Origin: Actinoplanes sp. NBC_00393
Lineage (GTDB): Bacteria > Actinomycetota > Actinomycetes > Mycobacteriales > Micromonosporaceae
Assembly: GCF_036053395.1 (NCBI RefSeq)
Contig: NZ_CP107942.1
Coordinates: 9,704,001 to 9,768,000 of the forward strand
Reading direction: 5' to 3'
DNA: 64,000 nt
Translations under genes and position numbers: made by a program
The notes under the pieces: generated by a model
Told to the model about the DNA's origin: nothing
The model's database searches: none
What the model saw: only the letters and a program-made list of their open reading frames with translations
Part shown: positions 49,521 through 58,623 of the stretch, piece after piece
How positions within the stretch are numbered: the stretch's first letter is position 1
How the letters are laid out: each line of letters starts with the position of its first letter

Positions 49521-50758
49521 CCGAGCAGCTCGTCGAGCCAGGCGTTGCGGAACGTGCCGGCCGGGTCGTAGCGCCGCACCAGGCCGGCAAAGTCGGCGAA
49601 GCGGGGGTACGCGTCACGCAGCGCCGCCGGATCGGTGGTGAAGATCTTGCCCCAGTGCGGGCGGGCGCCCAGCGGAGCCAGGGCTTCCTCGAGGTCGGCG
49701 ACCACCGGCAGCACCGCCTCGGTGTCGGCGATCCAGGTGAAGTGCAAGGCCAGACTGTCCTGCTGAAAGTTGGGGCTCAGCCAGAGGTCGTCGGCGGCAA
49801 TCGTACGGATCTCGCAGACCTGCACCACCGCGGCGACGCGCTCACGCACTCGGTTCACCGCCTCGATCGCGGCGCCGGCCTGCTCGCGCGGCACGTGCCA
49901 CTCGGACTGGAGCTCCTCGCCGCTGCTGGGGGTGAACTCCATCCGGAAGTGCGGCAGCCGGGTGTGCCAGGGACCGGGCACGCCGCCCTGCTCGGTGCAG
50001 TTCTCGGTGGGCATGCCGGGGACCGGGTGCCGGGGGCCGTCGGCCGGGCGGGCGCCGTGGAAGTCGCCGGCCGGCAGCGGGTCCAGCCGCTTCAGCCACA
50101 CCATGTCGACGTCCGGGCTGGTCCAGCGGGTGAAGAGGCTGACGCTGTACCCGTCGGCGAGGATCTCGTCCAGCTCGTCGCGCACGGCGGCCGCGGGCAG
50201 GTCGTCGTAGACGTACTGCCGCAGGTCGAAGGCCGGCACCACATCCAGGGTGAGGGCGGTGACCACGCCGAGCGCGCCGAGGCCGACCACGGCGCCGGGG
50301 AAGTCCGCGTCGGCGCGGGTCAGGGTGACCAGCTCGCCGTCGGCGCGGACCATCTCGATGCCGGAGACGGTGGTGGCCAGGTTGCCGTGGCGCACGCCGG
50401 AACCGTGGGTGGCGGTGGCGACCGCGCCGACCACCGAGATGTGCGGCAGGGACGCCATGTTGTGCACGGCCAGGCCCTCGGCGGCCAGTCGGGCGGCCAG
50501 TTCGCCATACCGGATACCGCCGTCGACGCGGACCGAGGCGCGATCCGGCGCGACCTCGACGACGCGCGGAAGGTCGGCCAGTGACAGCAGGTCGCCGTCG
50601 GTGTCGGCGAGCCGGTTGAACGAGTGCCCGGAGCCGAGCACCCGCAGCCGGCCGGCCGCCGCGACGATGTCCCGCACCTCGTCGACGGAGCGTGGGCGGT
50701 GCACCCGCTCCGCCCCGAAGACGATGTTGCCGGCCCAGTTCGTGAGGTGTTCCCGCAT
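49517..50758 (-). CDS. Alditol oxidase / aldonolactone oxidase-like FAD enzyme
   Basis: This 413-residue flavoprotein of the VAO family is close in length and motif to streptomycete AldO. The FAD is probably bound covalently at His45 in VLGSGHSFNRLA, and HWGK occurs near the C-terminus as in the family. It would oxidise xylitol/sorbitol-like alditols to aldoses, giving H2O2. The FAD loop GVVGL is seen as GAVATATHGSGV. GGGAG lies a few bases before the ATG. Confidence 0.85.
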   Translation of the reverse strand: MREHLTNWAGNIVFGAERVHRPRSVDEVRDIVAAAGRLRVLGSGHSFNRLADTDGDLLSLADLPRVVEVAPDRASVRVDGGIRYGELAARLAAEGLAVHNMASLPHISVVGAVATATHGSGVRHGNLATTVSGIEMVRADGELVTLTRADADFPGAVVGLGALGVVTALTLDVVPAFDLRQYVYDDLPAAAVRDELDEILADGYSVSLFTRWTSPDVDMVWLKRLDPLPAGDFHGARPADGPRHPVPGMPTENCTEQGGVPGPWHTRLPHFRMEFTPSSGEELQSEWHVPREQAGAAIEAVNRVRERVAAVVQVCEIRTIAADDLWLSPNFQQDSLALHFTWIADTEAVLPVVADLEEALAPLGARPHWGKIFTTDPAALRDAYPRFADFAGLVRRYDPAGTFRNAWLDELLG

Positions 50759-50909
50759 TGCTCTCCCAGGTCGCCGAGGCAGTCGCGTCCTACCCTACGG
50801 CGGTCCCGGCAGGGCCGGAAAGGTCAGAGTATCCGCTGTTCAGGGCATCTCCGGTCGCACGCGGCGTTAGGGTCGGGGCGACCGGCCGACGGACCGAGGA
50901 GGGCACGCC

Positions 50910-51776
50910 ATGGCGTCGATCGTGGTCGCCGAGGACGACACCGACATCGCCGCGCTGCTCGCCACTGTGCTGAGCAACGCGGGCCACACCGTGCACACCG
51001 CTCCGAACGGGGCCGAGGCACTCGAGGCGATCACCGAGACGAACCCGGACCTGATCATTCTCGATCACCACATGCCGGGGATGAGCGGGCTCGACGTCGC
51101 CGAACGGCTCCGTTCCACGGACACCACCGCGAACACTCCGGTGATCATGCTGTCTGCCGCGGCGCCGGCCGCCGCACGGGGCCTGGTCGACGTCACGATC
51201 TCCAAACCGGTACGCCCGAAGCACCTGGTCGAGGCGGCCGACGAACTCCTCGCCGCCCGTAAGACCGGCGAGCACCCGGCACACGACGCGGCCACCCAGC
51301 TGGTGGACGTGGAACGGCTGCTCGCCGTCTCCGACTTCCTGACCCGGCCGGCGCACGCGGCCACGCTGGACCGGTTCGCCGAGGAACTGACCCGGATCAC
51401 CGGGGTGCCGATGGCGGCGATCACGCTGGTGCTCAACGACAGCGTGGTGGTGGCCGGCTCGTACGGGCTGCCGAAGTGGGTGCAGGAGGCGGGCGGGGTG
51501 CCGGTCGAGTGGTCGCCGGACACCATCGTCGTGGCCGAAGACGTTCCGGTGCTGATCAGCGACAGCCGGGCCGACGAGGAGTACGCGTCCTCGCCGCTCT
51601 TCTCGATCAGCGGGGTGCGGTCGTACGCCAGCGTCCCGCTGAACTCCACCGAGGGCCACGTCGTCGGGACCCTCTGCGTGATGGACGACAAGCCGGGCAC
51701 CTGCACCGAGGACACCGTGCAGACTCTGCACTCTCAGCGTGCGCCGGCGTTGGGGTTGCTCTCCCGCGTCGGCTGA
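50910..51776 (+). CDS. Response regulator: receiver plus GAF domain
   Basis: This 288-residue cytosolic signal protein has a receiver domain (1-120; phospho-acceptor Asp52 in LIILDHHMPG, conserved Lys in ISKPV) followed by a GAF domain (about 130-285). There is no output DNA-binding or enzymatic domain, so it may act by protein contact. A strong GAGGAGGG lies 6 to 7 nt before the ATG. No cognate kinase is near. Confidence 0.88.
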   Translation: MASIVVAEDDTDIAALLATVLSNAGHTVHTAPNGAEALEAITETNPDLIILDHHMPGMSGLDVAERLRSTDTTANTPVIMLSAAAPAAARGLVDVTISKPVRPKHLVEAADELLAARKTGEHPAHDAATQLVDVERLLAVSDFLTRPAHAATLDRFAEELTRITGVPMAAITLVLNDSVVVAGSYGLPKWVQEAGGVPVEWSPDTIVVAEDVPVLISDSRADEEYASSPLFSISGVRSYASVPLNSTEGHVVGTLCVMDDKPGTCTEDTVQTLHSQRAPALGLLSRVG

Positions 51777-52060
51777 TCCGCTGCACGACTCCAGGTAACC
51801 CACCGTTATATTAGCGCTCGCTAGTATCGCTTCGGGTCGATTTGTTGCTGTCTGGGGTGCTCGGGCGGATCAAGCCTGCTATGTGCCCAAACGATGGCAG
51901 TGGGCTCGTCTTTCCCGACATAAAATCGCCCGCAGATCCAAATCGAGATCAGCTGCACGTTCTCTCGTAACGAAAGCTGCGTCACAATCAGTCACGCCCA
52001 CGGCTGTGGTGCGGGCAGGATGCAGCCCGGCGGAATCGCGAGCGAGAGGAAACGCGCGAA
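51777..52060. other. Leader region before the MHYT gene
   Basis: These 284 bp hold no supported gene. TAGCG-ct-CGCTA at 51812-51823 is a short TetR-like palindrome and TAGTAT (51822-51827) a possible -10. The long leader of about 230 nt could fold, but I recognise no known riboswitch. Confidence 0.5.
51812..51823. promoter_or_regulatory. Palindrome TAGCG-ct-CGCTA
   Basis: A short inverted repeat in an AT-rich patch upstream of the MHYT gene, overlapping a possible -10. Confidence 0.35.
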
Positions 52061-53053
52061 ATGGCGGAGATCCATCACTTCGAGTACGGATGGGTTACCC
52101 CGACGGTCAGCTACGTGTTGTCCGTGCTCGGATCCCTCCTCGGGCTCACCTCAGCGGTCCGGCTGCGGTCCGCCAAGTCCGGTGGGGAACGAACCTGGTG
52201 GCTGATCCTGGCTGCCGTCGCCATCGGTGCGACCGGCATCTGGAGCATGCACTTCGTCGCCATGATGGGCTTCAAGGTCGAGGGCACGCCGATCCGGTAC
52301 GACGTCGGCCTGACCGTGGCGAGCGCCCTGATCGCGTTCGTGGCCGTCGGTGTCGGTCTGGCCATCGCGCTGCTCGGTTCCGCCGCTCCGCGTACCCGGA
52401 TCCTGATCGGCGGCGTGCTCGCCGGTCTCGGCGTGGCCGCGATGCACTACACCGGCATGGCCGCCATGGAGCTGCACGGCGAGATCCACTACGCCGGCCG
52501 GGAGGTCGCCCTCTCCATCGCGATCGCCGTGGTCGCCGCGACGGTCGCGCTCTGGCTCACCCTGGTCGTCAACAAGCCGGTCGTCATCTTCATCTCGGCG
52601 CTGGTCATGGGCATCGCCGTCAACGGCATGCACTTCACCGGCATGCTCGCCATGTCGGTGCTCACCGAGCCCAACCTCGACGCGGTGGCCGGCGCGACCG
52701 CCAGCGGTCTGCTCGTCCCGATCGGCGGCGCGGTGCTGTTCGCCATCATCGGCATGGTCTATTCGCTGATGGCCGCGCCCACCGAGGAGGACCGGGTGGC
52801 CGCCGCCTACCTCGCGCAGCGCCTGGACTCGCGTCCCGCGCCGTCGGCCGGCCCGCAGCCGGGTCAGCTGTGGGGTCAGCAGCCGCAGGCGAACCAGGGC
52901 CGGCAGCAGCCCCAGCAGCAGGGCCGGCAGCAGCCCCAGCAGCAGGGCTGGCAGCAGCCTCAGCAGCAGGGTCAACCGCAGGGTCAGCAGCAGGGATCCG
53001 GGCGCCCGACCCTGGGTGGTTCCTGGACGTATCGGGACCGTTCCGGTCAGTAG
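52061..53053 (+). CDS. MHYT-domain membrane sensor with Gln-rich tail
   Basis: This 330-residue protein has seven membrane helices and three MHYT-type motifs: MHFVAMMGF (about 66), MHYTGMAAM (about 129) and MHFTGMLAM (about 190), thought to bind copper and sense O2, CO or NO. Unlike many relatives it has no GGDEF/EAL output; instead the last about 60 residues are a Gln/Gly-rich tail with GRQQPQQQ-like repeats. A GAGAGGAA lies about 11 nt before the ATG. Confidence 0.88.
   Translation: MAEIHHFEYGWVTPTVSYVLSVLGSLLGLTSAVRLRSAKSGGERTWWLILAAVAIGATGIWSMHFVAMMGFKVEGTPIRYDVGLTVASALIAFVAVGVGLAIALLGSAAPRTRILIGGVLAGLGVAAMHYTGMAAMELHGEIHYAGREVALSIAIAVVAATVALWLTLVVNKPVVIFISALVMGIAVNGMHFTGMLAMSVLTEPNLDAVAGATASGLLVPIGGAVLFAIIGMVYSLMAAPTEEDRVAAAYLAQRLDSRPAPSAGPQPGQLWGQQPQANQGRQQPQQQGRQQPQQQGWQQPQQQGQPQGQQQGSGRPTLGGSWTYRDRSGQ
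52896..52992 (+). repeat. Gln-codon repeats in the MHYT gene
   Basis: Three imperfect copies of a 27-bp unit rich in cag (ggccggcagcagccccagca) encode GRQQPQQQ, followed by shorter caggg runs. Confidence 0.75.
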
Positions 53054-53212
53054 CACTTTTCGCCAAGGCGACCGAGGCTCGCCTGCCGGACTGTCCGGCT
53101 TTTATCAACCGAACCGACAGTGGATCGATCCGCACGTCGTTGCCGTGGATCGATAGGGTTCGGAAGGCGAAAAACGTGAAACTTGAAGCTCCGAGCACAA
53201 CGGGGGATACGC

Positions 53213-54199
53213 GTGGCGGTCGGCATTCTCGGGACGGGTTCCTACCTCCCGGCGCGGGTCGTGACCAATGTGGACCTGCTGGCCCTGGTGCCGGACGCGG
53301 ATCCGGAGTGGGTGTCGCGCAAGACGCTGATCGAGGAGCGCCGCTTCGCGGCCCCCGACGAGGCGGCGTCGGACCTGGCTGCCAACGCGGCCCGGGCGGC
53401 ACTCGAGCGGGCCGGCGTCACGGCGGCGGAGATCGACTATGTGATCGTCTCCACATCGACCGGTGACTCGCCGCAGCCGCCCACGTCGAACCTGGTGCAG
53501 CACAAGATCGGCGCGACCCGGGCGGCGTGCTTCGACGTCAACGCGGTCTGCGCCGGATTCGTCTTCGCGCTCAACGTGGCCAACGGCCTGGTCGCCACCA
53601 ACCCCGGCGCGCTGGTGCTGGTCATCGCCTCGGACATCTACTCCCGGATCCTCGACTTCGGCGACCGGCGTACGTCCGTGCTCTTCGGCGACGGCGCCGG
53701 CGCCGCAGTGGTCGGCGCCGTGCCGGACCGGTACGGGATCATCGACATCGATCTCGCCTCCCGGGGCGAGGCCAGCGACCTGATCTACGTGAAGGGCGGC
53801 GGTAGCCGCCTGCCGGCCTCGCCGGAGACGGTCGCCGAGGGCGACCACTACTTCCGGATGAACGGCCGGGGCGTTCGCGACTTCGTGGCGACCGCGGTGC
53901 CGCCGGCGCTGGACGCGCTGCTGCGCCGGTCCAACCTGAAGGCCGAGGACGTCGACCACTTCGTGCCGCACCAGGCCAACGGCATCATGCTGCAGGAGCT
54001 GGTGGAGTCGGCCGGCTTCCAGAACGCGCACACCCACTTGACCCTGCCCTGGTACGGCAACGTCGGCAGCGCGTCGCTTCCGGTCACTCTGGACGATGCG
54101 GCCCGCAACGGCTCGCTGCGTGACGGCGACCTGGTGATGCTGGCCGGCTTCGGTGGCGGCATGTCGCTGGGCGCCTGCCTGCTCCGCTGGGGTCACTGA
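53213..54199 (+). CDS. FabH-like 3-oxoacyl-ACP synthase III
   Basis: This 328-residue thiolase-fold enzyme carries the triad Cys113 (NAVCAGF), His253 (PHQANGIM) and Asn283 (GNVGSAS), so it can condense an acyl-CoA starter with malonyl-ACP. GTG at 53213 has GGGGGA 5 nt upstream. It stands alone, with no ACP or fabD/F neighbours, which suggests a specialised or auxiliary starter-unit role instead of the main fatty-acid operon copy. A strong terminator follows. Confidence 0.88.
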   Translation: MAVGILGTGSYLPARVVTNVDLLALVPDADPEWVSRKTLIEERRFAAPDEAASDLAANAARAALERAGVTAAEIDYVIVSTSTGDSPQPPTSNLVQHKIGATRAACFDVNAVCAGFVFALNVANGLVATNPGALVLVIASDIYSRILDFGDRRTSVLFGDGAGAAVVGAVPDRYGIIDIDLASRGEASDLIYVKGGGSRLPASPETVAEGDHYFRMNGRGVRDFVATAVPPALDALLRRSNLKAEDVDHFVPHQANGIMLQELVESAGFQNAHTHLTLPWYGNVGSASLPVTLDDAARNGSLRDGDLVMLAGFGGGMSLGACLLRWGH

Positions 54200-54217
54200 C
54201 CTCGCTGTTATTACTGT

Positions 54218-54241
54218 GGGCCCGGGCTTTCGCCCGGGCCC
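54218..54241 (+). terminator. Terminator of the FabH-like gene
   Basis: A perfect 10-bp stem (54218-54227 with 54232-54241) and tttc loop begin 18 bp after the stop. Confidence 0.85.
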
Positions 54242-54272
54242 GTCGCGTCAGCTTGGCGCGGCGTTGCGCTTC

Positions 54273-54326
54273 CTGGCCGCGTTGCGCTGCCTGGCCGCGT
54301 TGCGCTGCCTGGCCGCGTTGCGCTGC
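54273..54326. repeat. Three 18-bp tandem repeats
   Basis: The unit ctggccgcgttgcgctgc is repeated at 54273, 54291 and 54309, with degenerate copies on both sides, between the FabH-like terminator and the PRC gene end. Confidence 0.8.
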
Positions 54327-54370
54327 CCGGCCCGGACCGCGTTGTGCTGCTCGGGCTGGACCGCGCTGCG

Positions 54371-54721
54371 TTATTTGGGCTGGATCAGCCAGTCCCAGGC
54401 GCGTTTCAGGCCGGTGCTGCGGCTCTCGGCCAGGCCGGCCGGCGAGTCGGCGCTCGGCGTGGCCAGCTGGTCGGCCGGCTCGCTGACGATCACGCCACGC
54501 TCGAAGAGGCCGTCGACCTGATCGCCGCCGGCGAAGCGGTGACCGTCGCCCGTCTTGATCAGCAGGCCGTGAAAGACGTCCGACTGCTCGTCGGCCAGCA
54601 CGTGCTCGACCTTGCCCACCTTGTCGCCGGAGCGGTCGTACACCGGCGTGCCGTCCTTCAGGACCAGGTACGCCACCGGCGCGCCGAGGTCCTCCGGCGC
54701 AGTTTCGCTCTTCTCCGTCAT
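54371..54721 (-). CDS. PRC-barrel domain protein
   Basis: This 116-residue cytosolic protein has a PRC-barrel beta domain (VYDRSGDKVGKVEHVL, then FHGLLIKTGDGHRFAGGDQV) and a short C-terminal tail with a Trp pair. PRC barrels occur in RimM and photosynthetic reaction-centre H subunit and serve as protein-RNA or protein-protein adaptors. Here the partner is unknown. The ATG at 54721 has no strong ribosome site. Confidence 0.8.
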   Translation of the reverse strand: MTEKSETAPEDLGAPVAYLVLKDGTPVYDRSGDKVGKVEHVLADEQSDVFHGLLIKTGDGHRFAGGDQVDGLFERGVIVSEPADQLATPSADSPAGLAESRSTGLKRAWDWLIQPK

Positions 54722-54948
54722 GCTCGCCGTTTACCCGCTTTCCTGCCGCTTAACTCGACCCGCCTGGCCGCCCGCCGGCCGTCAACATCATCTTTTCGGT
54801 TGAGGCGTTCTAAACATTTTGTACAGGAATGGGTTTTTCAACCGAAACGCCGCAGAAAACTCAGTGACACGACATCCCTTCCCATATTGTCCCTTTTGTC
54901 GGAGGCGCCCATCGAGGCGACGGACAGAAGAGGCACGGGAGGATTCAA

Positions 54949-55596
54949 ATGCAGAACAGCAGTCGGCGAATCGGAGCGTTCGTTGCCATGGCCACCGCGG
55001 CCGCAGGCTTCGCGGCGGTGTCGACAGCAGCTCCCGCCGCAGCAGCTCCCCGCGGACCGCAGCCGGTTTCCAACTGGCTCCAGCCGGTCCGCGCGGAAAC
55101 CAGCAACTGGGTCAACATCCACTGGCGTACCGACCGGCGGATCTGTGACGTCGAGGTCCGCGTCCGCGGCGACCGGGCACGGGTCGACTACCCGGGCTTC
55201 CGTCGCTCGGCGACGCTGTCCCGCGGCGACACGCTGCGGCCGGGACGCACTGACTACACGCGGGTTCGGGTCACCCCGTACGGCCAGCGGGCCGGGGTGG
55301 CGAAGCTGTGGGCGACCATCTCGTACGACGAGTGCGGGTGGCGGTCGCGCACCATGACGCGCACGGCAGTGCTGTCGCTGCCGGTGCTGCGGAAGAACAC
55401 CTGGCCGGGTGGCAACGGCGGTCCGGGCGGCCCCGGGCACAGCCACACCGGTGGGCCCAACCAGGGCGGTCCCGGCGGTCCGGGGCATGGCGGTTCGGGC
55501 GGTCCGGGGCAGAACAGTGGCCCGGGCGGGGGTCACAGCGGCTCCGGGCAGGGCAGTCCTGGCCAGCACAACAACACTGGTGCTGGCCAGGGCTGA
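54949..55596 (+). CDS. Secreted protein with Gly/Pro/Asn-rich tail
   Basis: The 215-residue exported product has a signal peptide to about residue 33 (AAPAAAAP), a globular part of about 115 residues with two Cys (RICDVEVRV, YDECGWR), probably a small beta-sandwich, and a 65-residue tail rich in GGPG repeats. GGGAGGA lies 6 nt before ATG. The tail could be a wall or surface spacer. No known family is recognised. Confidence 0.75.
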   Translation: MQNSSRRIGAFVAMATAAAGFAAVSTAAPAAAAPRGPQPVSNWLQPVRAETSNWVNIHWRTDRRICDVEVRVRGDRARVDYPGFRRSATLSRGDTLRPGRTDYTRVRVTPYGQRAGVAKLWATISYDECGWRSRTMTRTAVLSLPVLRKNTWPGGNGGPGGPGHSHTGGPNQGGPGGPGHGGSGGPGQNSGPGGGHSGSGQGSPGQHNNTGAGQG

Positions 55597-55634
55597 CCCG
55601 GTAACCAGGGCTGACGTTTCAAGCACCGCATAAC

Positions 55635-55667
55635 GACGCGTGGCCGGCTTCCTGCCGGCCACGCGTC
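55635..55667 (+). terminator. Hairpin terminator
   Basis: A perfect 14-bp stem (55635-55648 with 55654-55667) and 5-nt loop between the converging ends of the secreted-protein gene and the flippase fusion. Confidence 0.85.
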
Positions 55668-55769
55668 ACATTATGAATATCAAACCGGGTGCAATTGTTT
55701 ACACAGTAAAGAAAGCCGGGGAGTGGGCGCCCGGCCGGCCGGGGGGCAGTCCGGCCGGGCGCCGGCTGA

Positions 55770-58355
55770 TCAGCGGTGCGCCATGATGAGCCCGGCCGGG
55801 TCGTAACAGACCACGTCCAGGGCACGGGCGATCAGCGCCGGGTCGTAGGTGGTGGCGTGGAACGTCGCCTCCAGGTGCAGAACACCGTTCATCTCGCTGG
55901 TGGTGAGCGTGATGCCCTCCGGGCCGTTCAGGGTCGGCACACTCTGGTTGACCCGGCCCTCCGGGGCCACCGCCCACGGCAGGTCGCCGAGCATGTCGTG
56001 CCGGCCCTGATTGCTGAAGGTCAGCCGCGGCTGCGGCTCGATCGGAACCTCGGTGGGGTACGGGTCCGGCATGCCGGGCGCCCCGGTCAGCATGATCTTG
56101 CCTTCGCGCAGCAGCATCATCGTCAGGATCCGGCCGGTGGCCAGCTCCGCCTTCAGCGTCTTGTGGATCGCCATCGGGTCGGTGAGGCTCGGCGGCGTCA
56201 GGAACGGGCCCTGGCAGAAGTTGCTGTCGATGCTGACGCCCTTGTCCAGGTAGCGACGGGCGTCGGCGAGGAACGTGCCGCCGCGCAGATCCGGCCGGTA
56301 GCCCATCTCGATCAGCGCCGCGGTGAACGCCGCGAACGTGATGGCCGAGGTGGTGACGCCGGGGGCGTACTCGTCACGCCAGGCGCGCATCTGGCCGAGC
56401 ACCCGTGCCGACCGGGCCGTACGCACGGTCAGGCTGTCCTGCCACGGCCGCATCGGCACCTCTTCGGGGTGCGGCGGGCGGGCGAAGCTCAGGCCGGTCT
56501 TCCACCGGTCCGGATGCAGGCCGAACTGCTTCCACCAGGCCTTGACCAGCGCGGTGCGGTGCCGCTTCGAGGGCGCGATGCGGGCCGAGCGCTGCTCGTA
56601 CGCGGCCTGGACGATCTCGTGCACCAGGGTGTTCACCGGACCGGCGTCGCCGTACGCGTGCGACACCTTCAGCGCGAAGTAGCCGCCGCCGACCAGGATC
56701 CGCACCGGGTGGTGCCTGCGCGGCTCGGACTGCAGCTGACGGGTCATCGCGTCGAAGTCGACCGGGCCGGGGCCGAGGTCGGTCACCGCCTCGTGGACGT
56801 AGCGGTGGAACGACGCCCCGTCCATGTGCTGCCAGTTCGAACCGTTGCGGTCCAGCCGGGAGACCGCACGATGGGTCGGGTCCGCGGTGTGCAGGCCGAT
56901 CAGCGCGTTGCGTACCCGCTCGGCGTTGACCCCGGTGAGGGGGCCGACCGTGCGGATGTACTCCAGCGGCAGCCATGCGCGCTCGCGCAGGGTGAGGCTG
57001 GTGGTGGACATGACGTTAACTCCCTCTGCTACCGCGGACATGTCGACGACGGGGGCGAAGACCACCTTCAGAACCATCGGCGCGACCAGGACCGTCTCGA
57101 TCACCATGACCACGAGCACCGCGGTGACCAGATCGTTCAGGTCACCCTGGCTGCCGCCCCACCAGGCGGCCAGCAGCTCCGCCACACCGGCGAAGACCGC
57201 GAAGATCGCGGCGCCGCGCAGCTTGTTCTGCACCCGGGCGATGGCCAGGAAGAAGTGGTGGAAGACGAACGGGATGTAGGTCAGCGCCAGGATGGCCAGG
57301 GCGGTGCCGGCGGTCTCCGCGTACTCCGAGCCGAACAGCGACATGATGAAGTCGGAGAGGAAGAACACCACCAGCGAGGCGGGCAGGCCGATCGCGAGAC
57401 AGATCAGCAGGCCGACACGGACCTTGCTGCGCAGCGCGGCCTTGTCGCCGGCGGTCACCGCGAAGAGCGTGAGCGCCACGTTGCCGGGGACCATGGCCAG
57501 GAACGAGAGCACCATGAACGCGGTGTAGAACGCCGCGTTCGCCTCGGCCGACAGGACCGCGGTCACCACCAGCGGCAGCGCCGCCCGGGGCAGGTAGGTC
57601 GCCAGGTTCAGCAGGTTGTGGTCGAACGTCTTCTTGCCGCGGCCGCGCAGCAGGCCGGCCCGCGGTCGCAGCGAGTCGATCATGCCGCGCTTGCGGAGCG
57701 TCCGGTGCAGGATCACCGTCGACGCCACGATGCCGGCCACCCAGGTCAGCAGGATCCCGCCGCCGGTCAGCGCGCCCGGCAGCAGCGCCACCAGGGCGAG
57801 CAGCACCAGCTTGATCACCGAGAACCAGGCGTTGCGCATCAGCTGGAGCGGGCCCTGCAGCAGGCCGACCATCGCCTCGTCGAGGACCAGGGTCATGGCG
57901 TTCAGCGCGATGCCGACGACCAGCAGAACGGTCGCGGCGTAGCCGCCGAGCGCGTCCTGCAGGCTCGGGATCCACAGGTGGGCGAGCGCGACGTAGACCA
58001 GGCCACCGACGGTCGCCGCGGTGCCCGCGGTCAGCAGACAGGTGGAAATGAGGTCCCACTTGCCGCGGCTGATCGACGGCAACTCGGCGATCAGCATGGT
58101 GCCCATGCCGAACATGCCGATGGTGCCCACCAGGGTCATCGCCGCCACTGCGGCGGAGGCCTGGCCGACCGCCTCGATCGGCGCCAGTCGGGCCGCCACC
58201 CACCAGTACGCGAAGCCGAACAGCGACGTCAGCAACGTCGTTGCCATCAACGACCCGGCGTTCAGGAACAGGTCGACGTGGCCCTTCAAGGCCGCGAGAA
58301 TGCCGCGTTTGCCCGTCGACTCCGCGTGCTGCGGTGCGGCGTCGGTTGCTGTCAC
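55770..58355 (-). CDS. Polysaccharide flippase fused to an acyltransferase/condensation-like domain
   Basis: The 861-residue product has two halves. Residues about 20-450 hold about 12 membrane helices of the MOP/MATE-like polysaccharide-export type (Wzx-like), starting with LNAGSLMATTLLTSLFGFAY. Residues about 460-860 look like the CoA-dependent acyltransferase/condensation fold: VSHAYGDAGP (near 565) takes the place of HHxxxDG, and the C-terminal LTFSNQGRHDMLGDLPW resembles the SNxG segment. GTG at 58355 has GGGAG 8 nt before it (an earlier in-frame TTG is at 58370). The fusion would allow lipid-linked or polyketide glycans to be acylated while flipped (inference). Confidence 0.8.
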   Translation of the reverse strand: MTATDAAPQHAESTGKRGILAALKGHVDLFLNAGSLMATTLLTSLFGFAYWWVAARLAPIEAVGQASAAVAAMTLVGTIGMFGMGTMLIAELPSISRGKWDLISTCLLTAGTAATVGGLVYVALAHLWIPSLQDALGGYAATVLLVVGIALNAMTLVLDEAMVGLLQGPLQLMRNAWFSVIKLVLLALVALLPGALTGGGILLTWVAGIVASTVILHRTLRKRGMIDSLRPRAGLLRGRGKKTFDHNLLNLATYLPRAALPLVVTAVLSAEANAAFYTAFMVLSFLAMVPGNVALTLFAVTAGDKAALRSKVRVGLLICLAIGLPASLVVFFLSDFIMSLFGSEYAETAGTALAILALTYIPFVFHHFFLAIARVQNKLRGAAIFAVFAGVAELLAAWWGGSQGDLNDLVTAVLVVMVIETVLVAPMVLKVVFAPVVDMSAVAEGVNVMSTTSLTLRERAWLPLEYIRTVGPLTGVNAERVRNALIGLHTADPTHRAVSRLDRNGSNWQHMDGASFHRYVHEAVTDLGPGPVDFDAMTRQLQSEPRRHHPVRILVGGGYFALKVSHAYGDAGPVNTLVHEIVQAAYEQRSARIAPSKRHRTALVKAWWKQFGLHPDRWKTGLSFARPPHPEEVPMRPWQDSLTVRTARSARVLGQMRAWRDEYAPGVTTSAITFAAFTAALIEMGYRPDLRGGTFLADARRYLDKGVSIDSNFCQGPFLTPPSLTDPMAIHKTLKAELATGRILTMMLLREGKIMLTGAPGMPDPYPTEVPIEPQPRLTFSNQGRHDMLGDLPWAVAPEGRVNQSVPTLNGPEGITLTTSEMNGVLHLEATFHATTYDPALIARALDVVCYDPAGLIMAHR

Positions 58356-58623
58356 TCTGTCATCTCCCAAAGATCGAGGAGTCTATCCCCGAAGATCGAC
58401 GCAGTCTGAGAACTTAGTAACTCGCCGTGTTCAAGGGCTACGGCAGGACGCCCGAGCTTCGCCGTCCGTCCGGTGTGGAAACTAGCCGTATCGGTGGTTG
58501 ACAAGCTCCGATTGGTTGACCAACCCCACCATGCTGGGGGTCTGTGGCGCGGTTGTCACCCCGGAAACCGGTCCGACGCCAGACTGTGACTTACGTCGCT
58601 ATAACTCTGGGTAATCGGGTTGT

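Noticed and set aside
51828..52060. Riboswitch before the MHYT gene
   Set aside because: The leader is long and has some pairing, but I could not match it to any c-di-GMP, c-di-AMP or cobalamin consensus.
58512..58525. GGTTG-ac-CAACC palindrome upstream of the flippase fusion
   Set aside because: Short and 150 bp from the gene, with no promoter elements around it.
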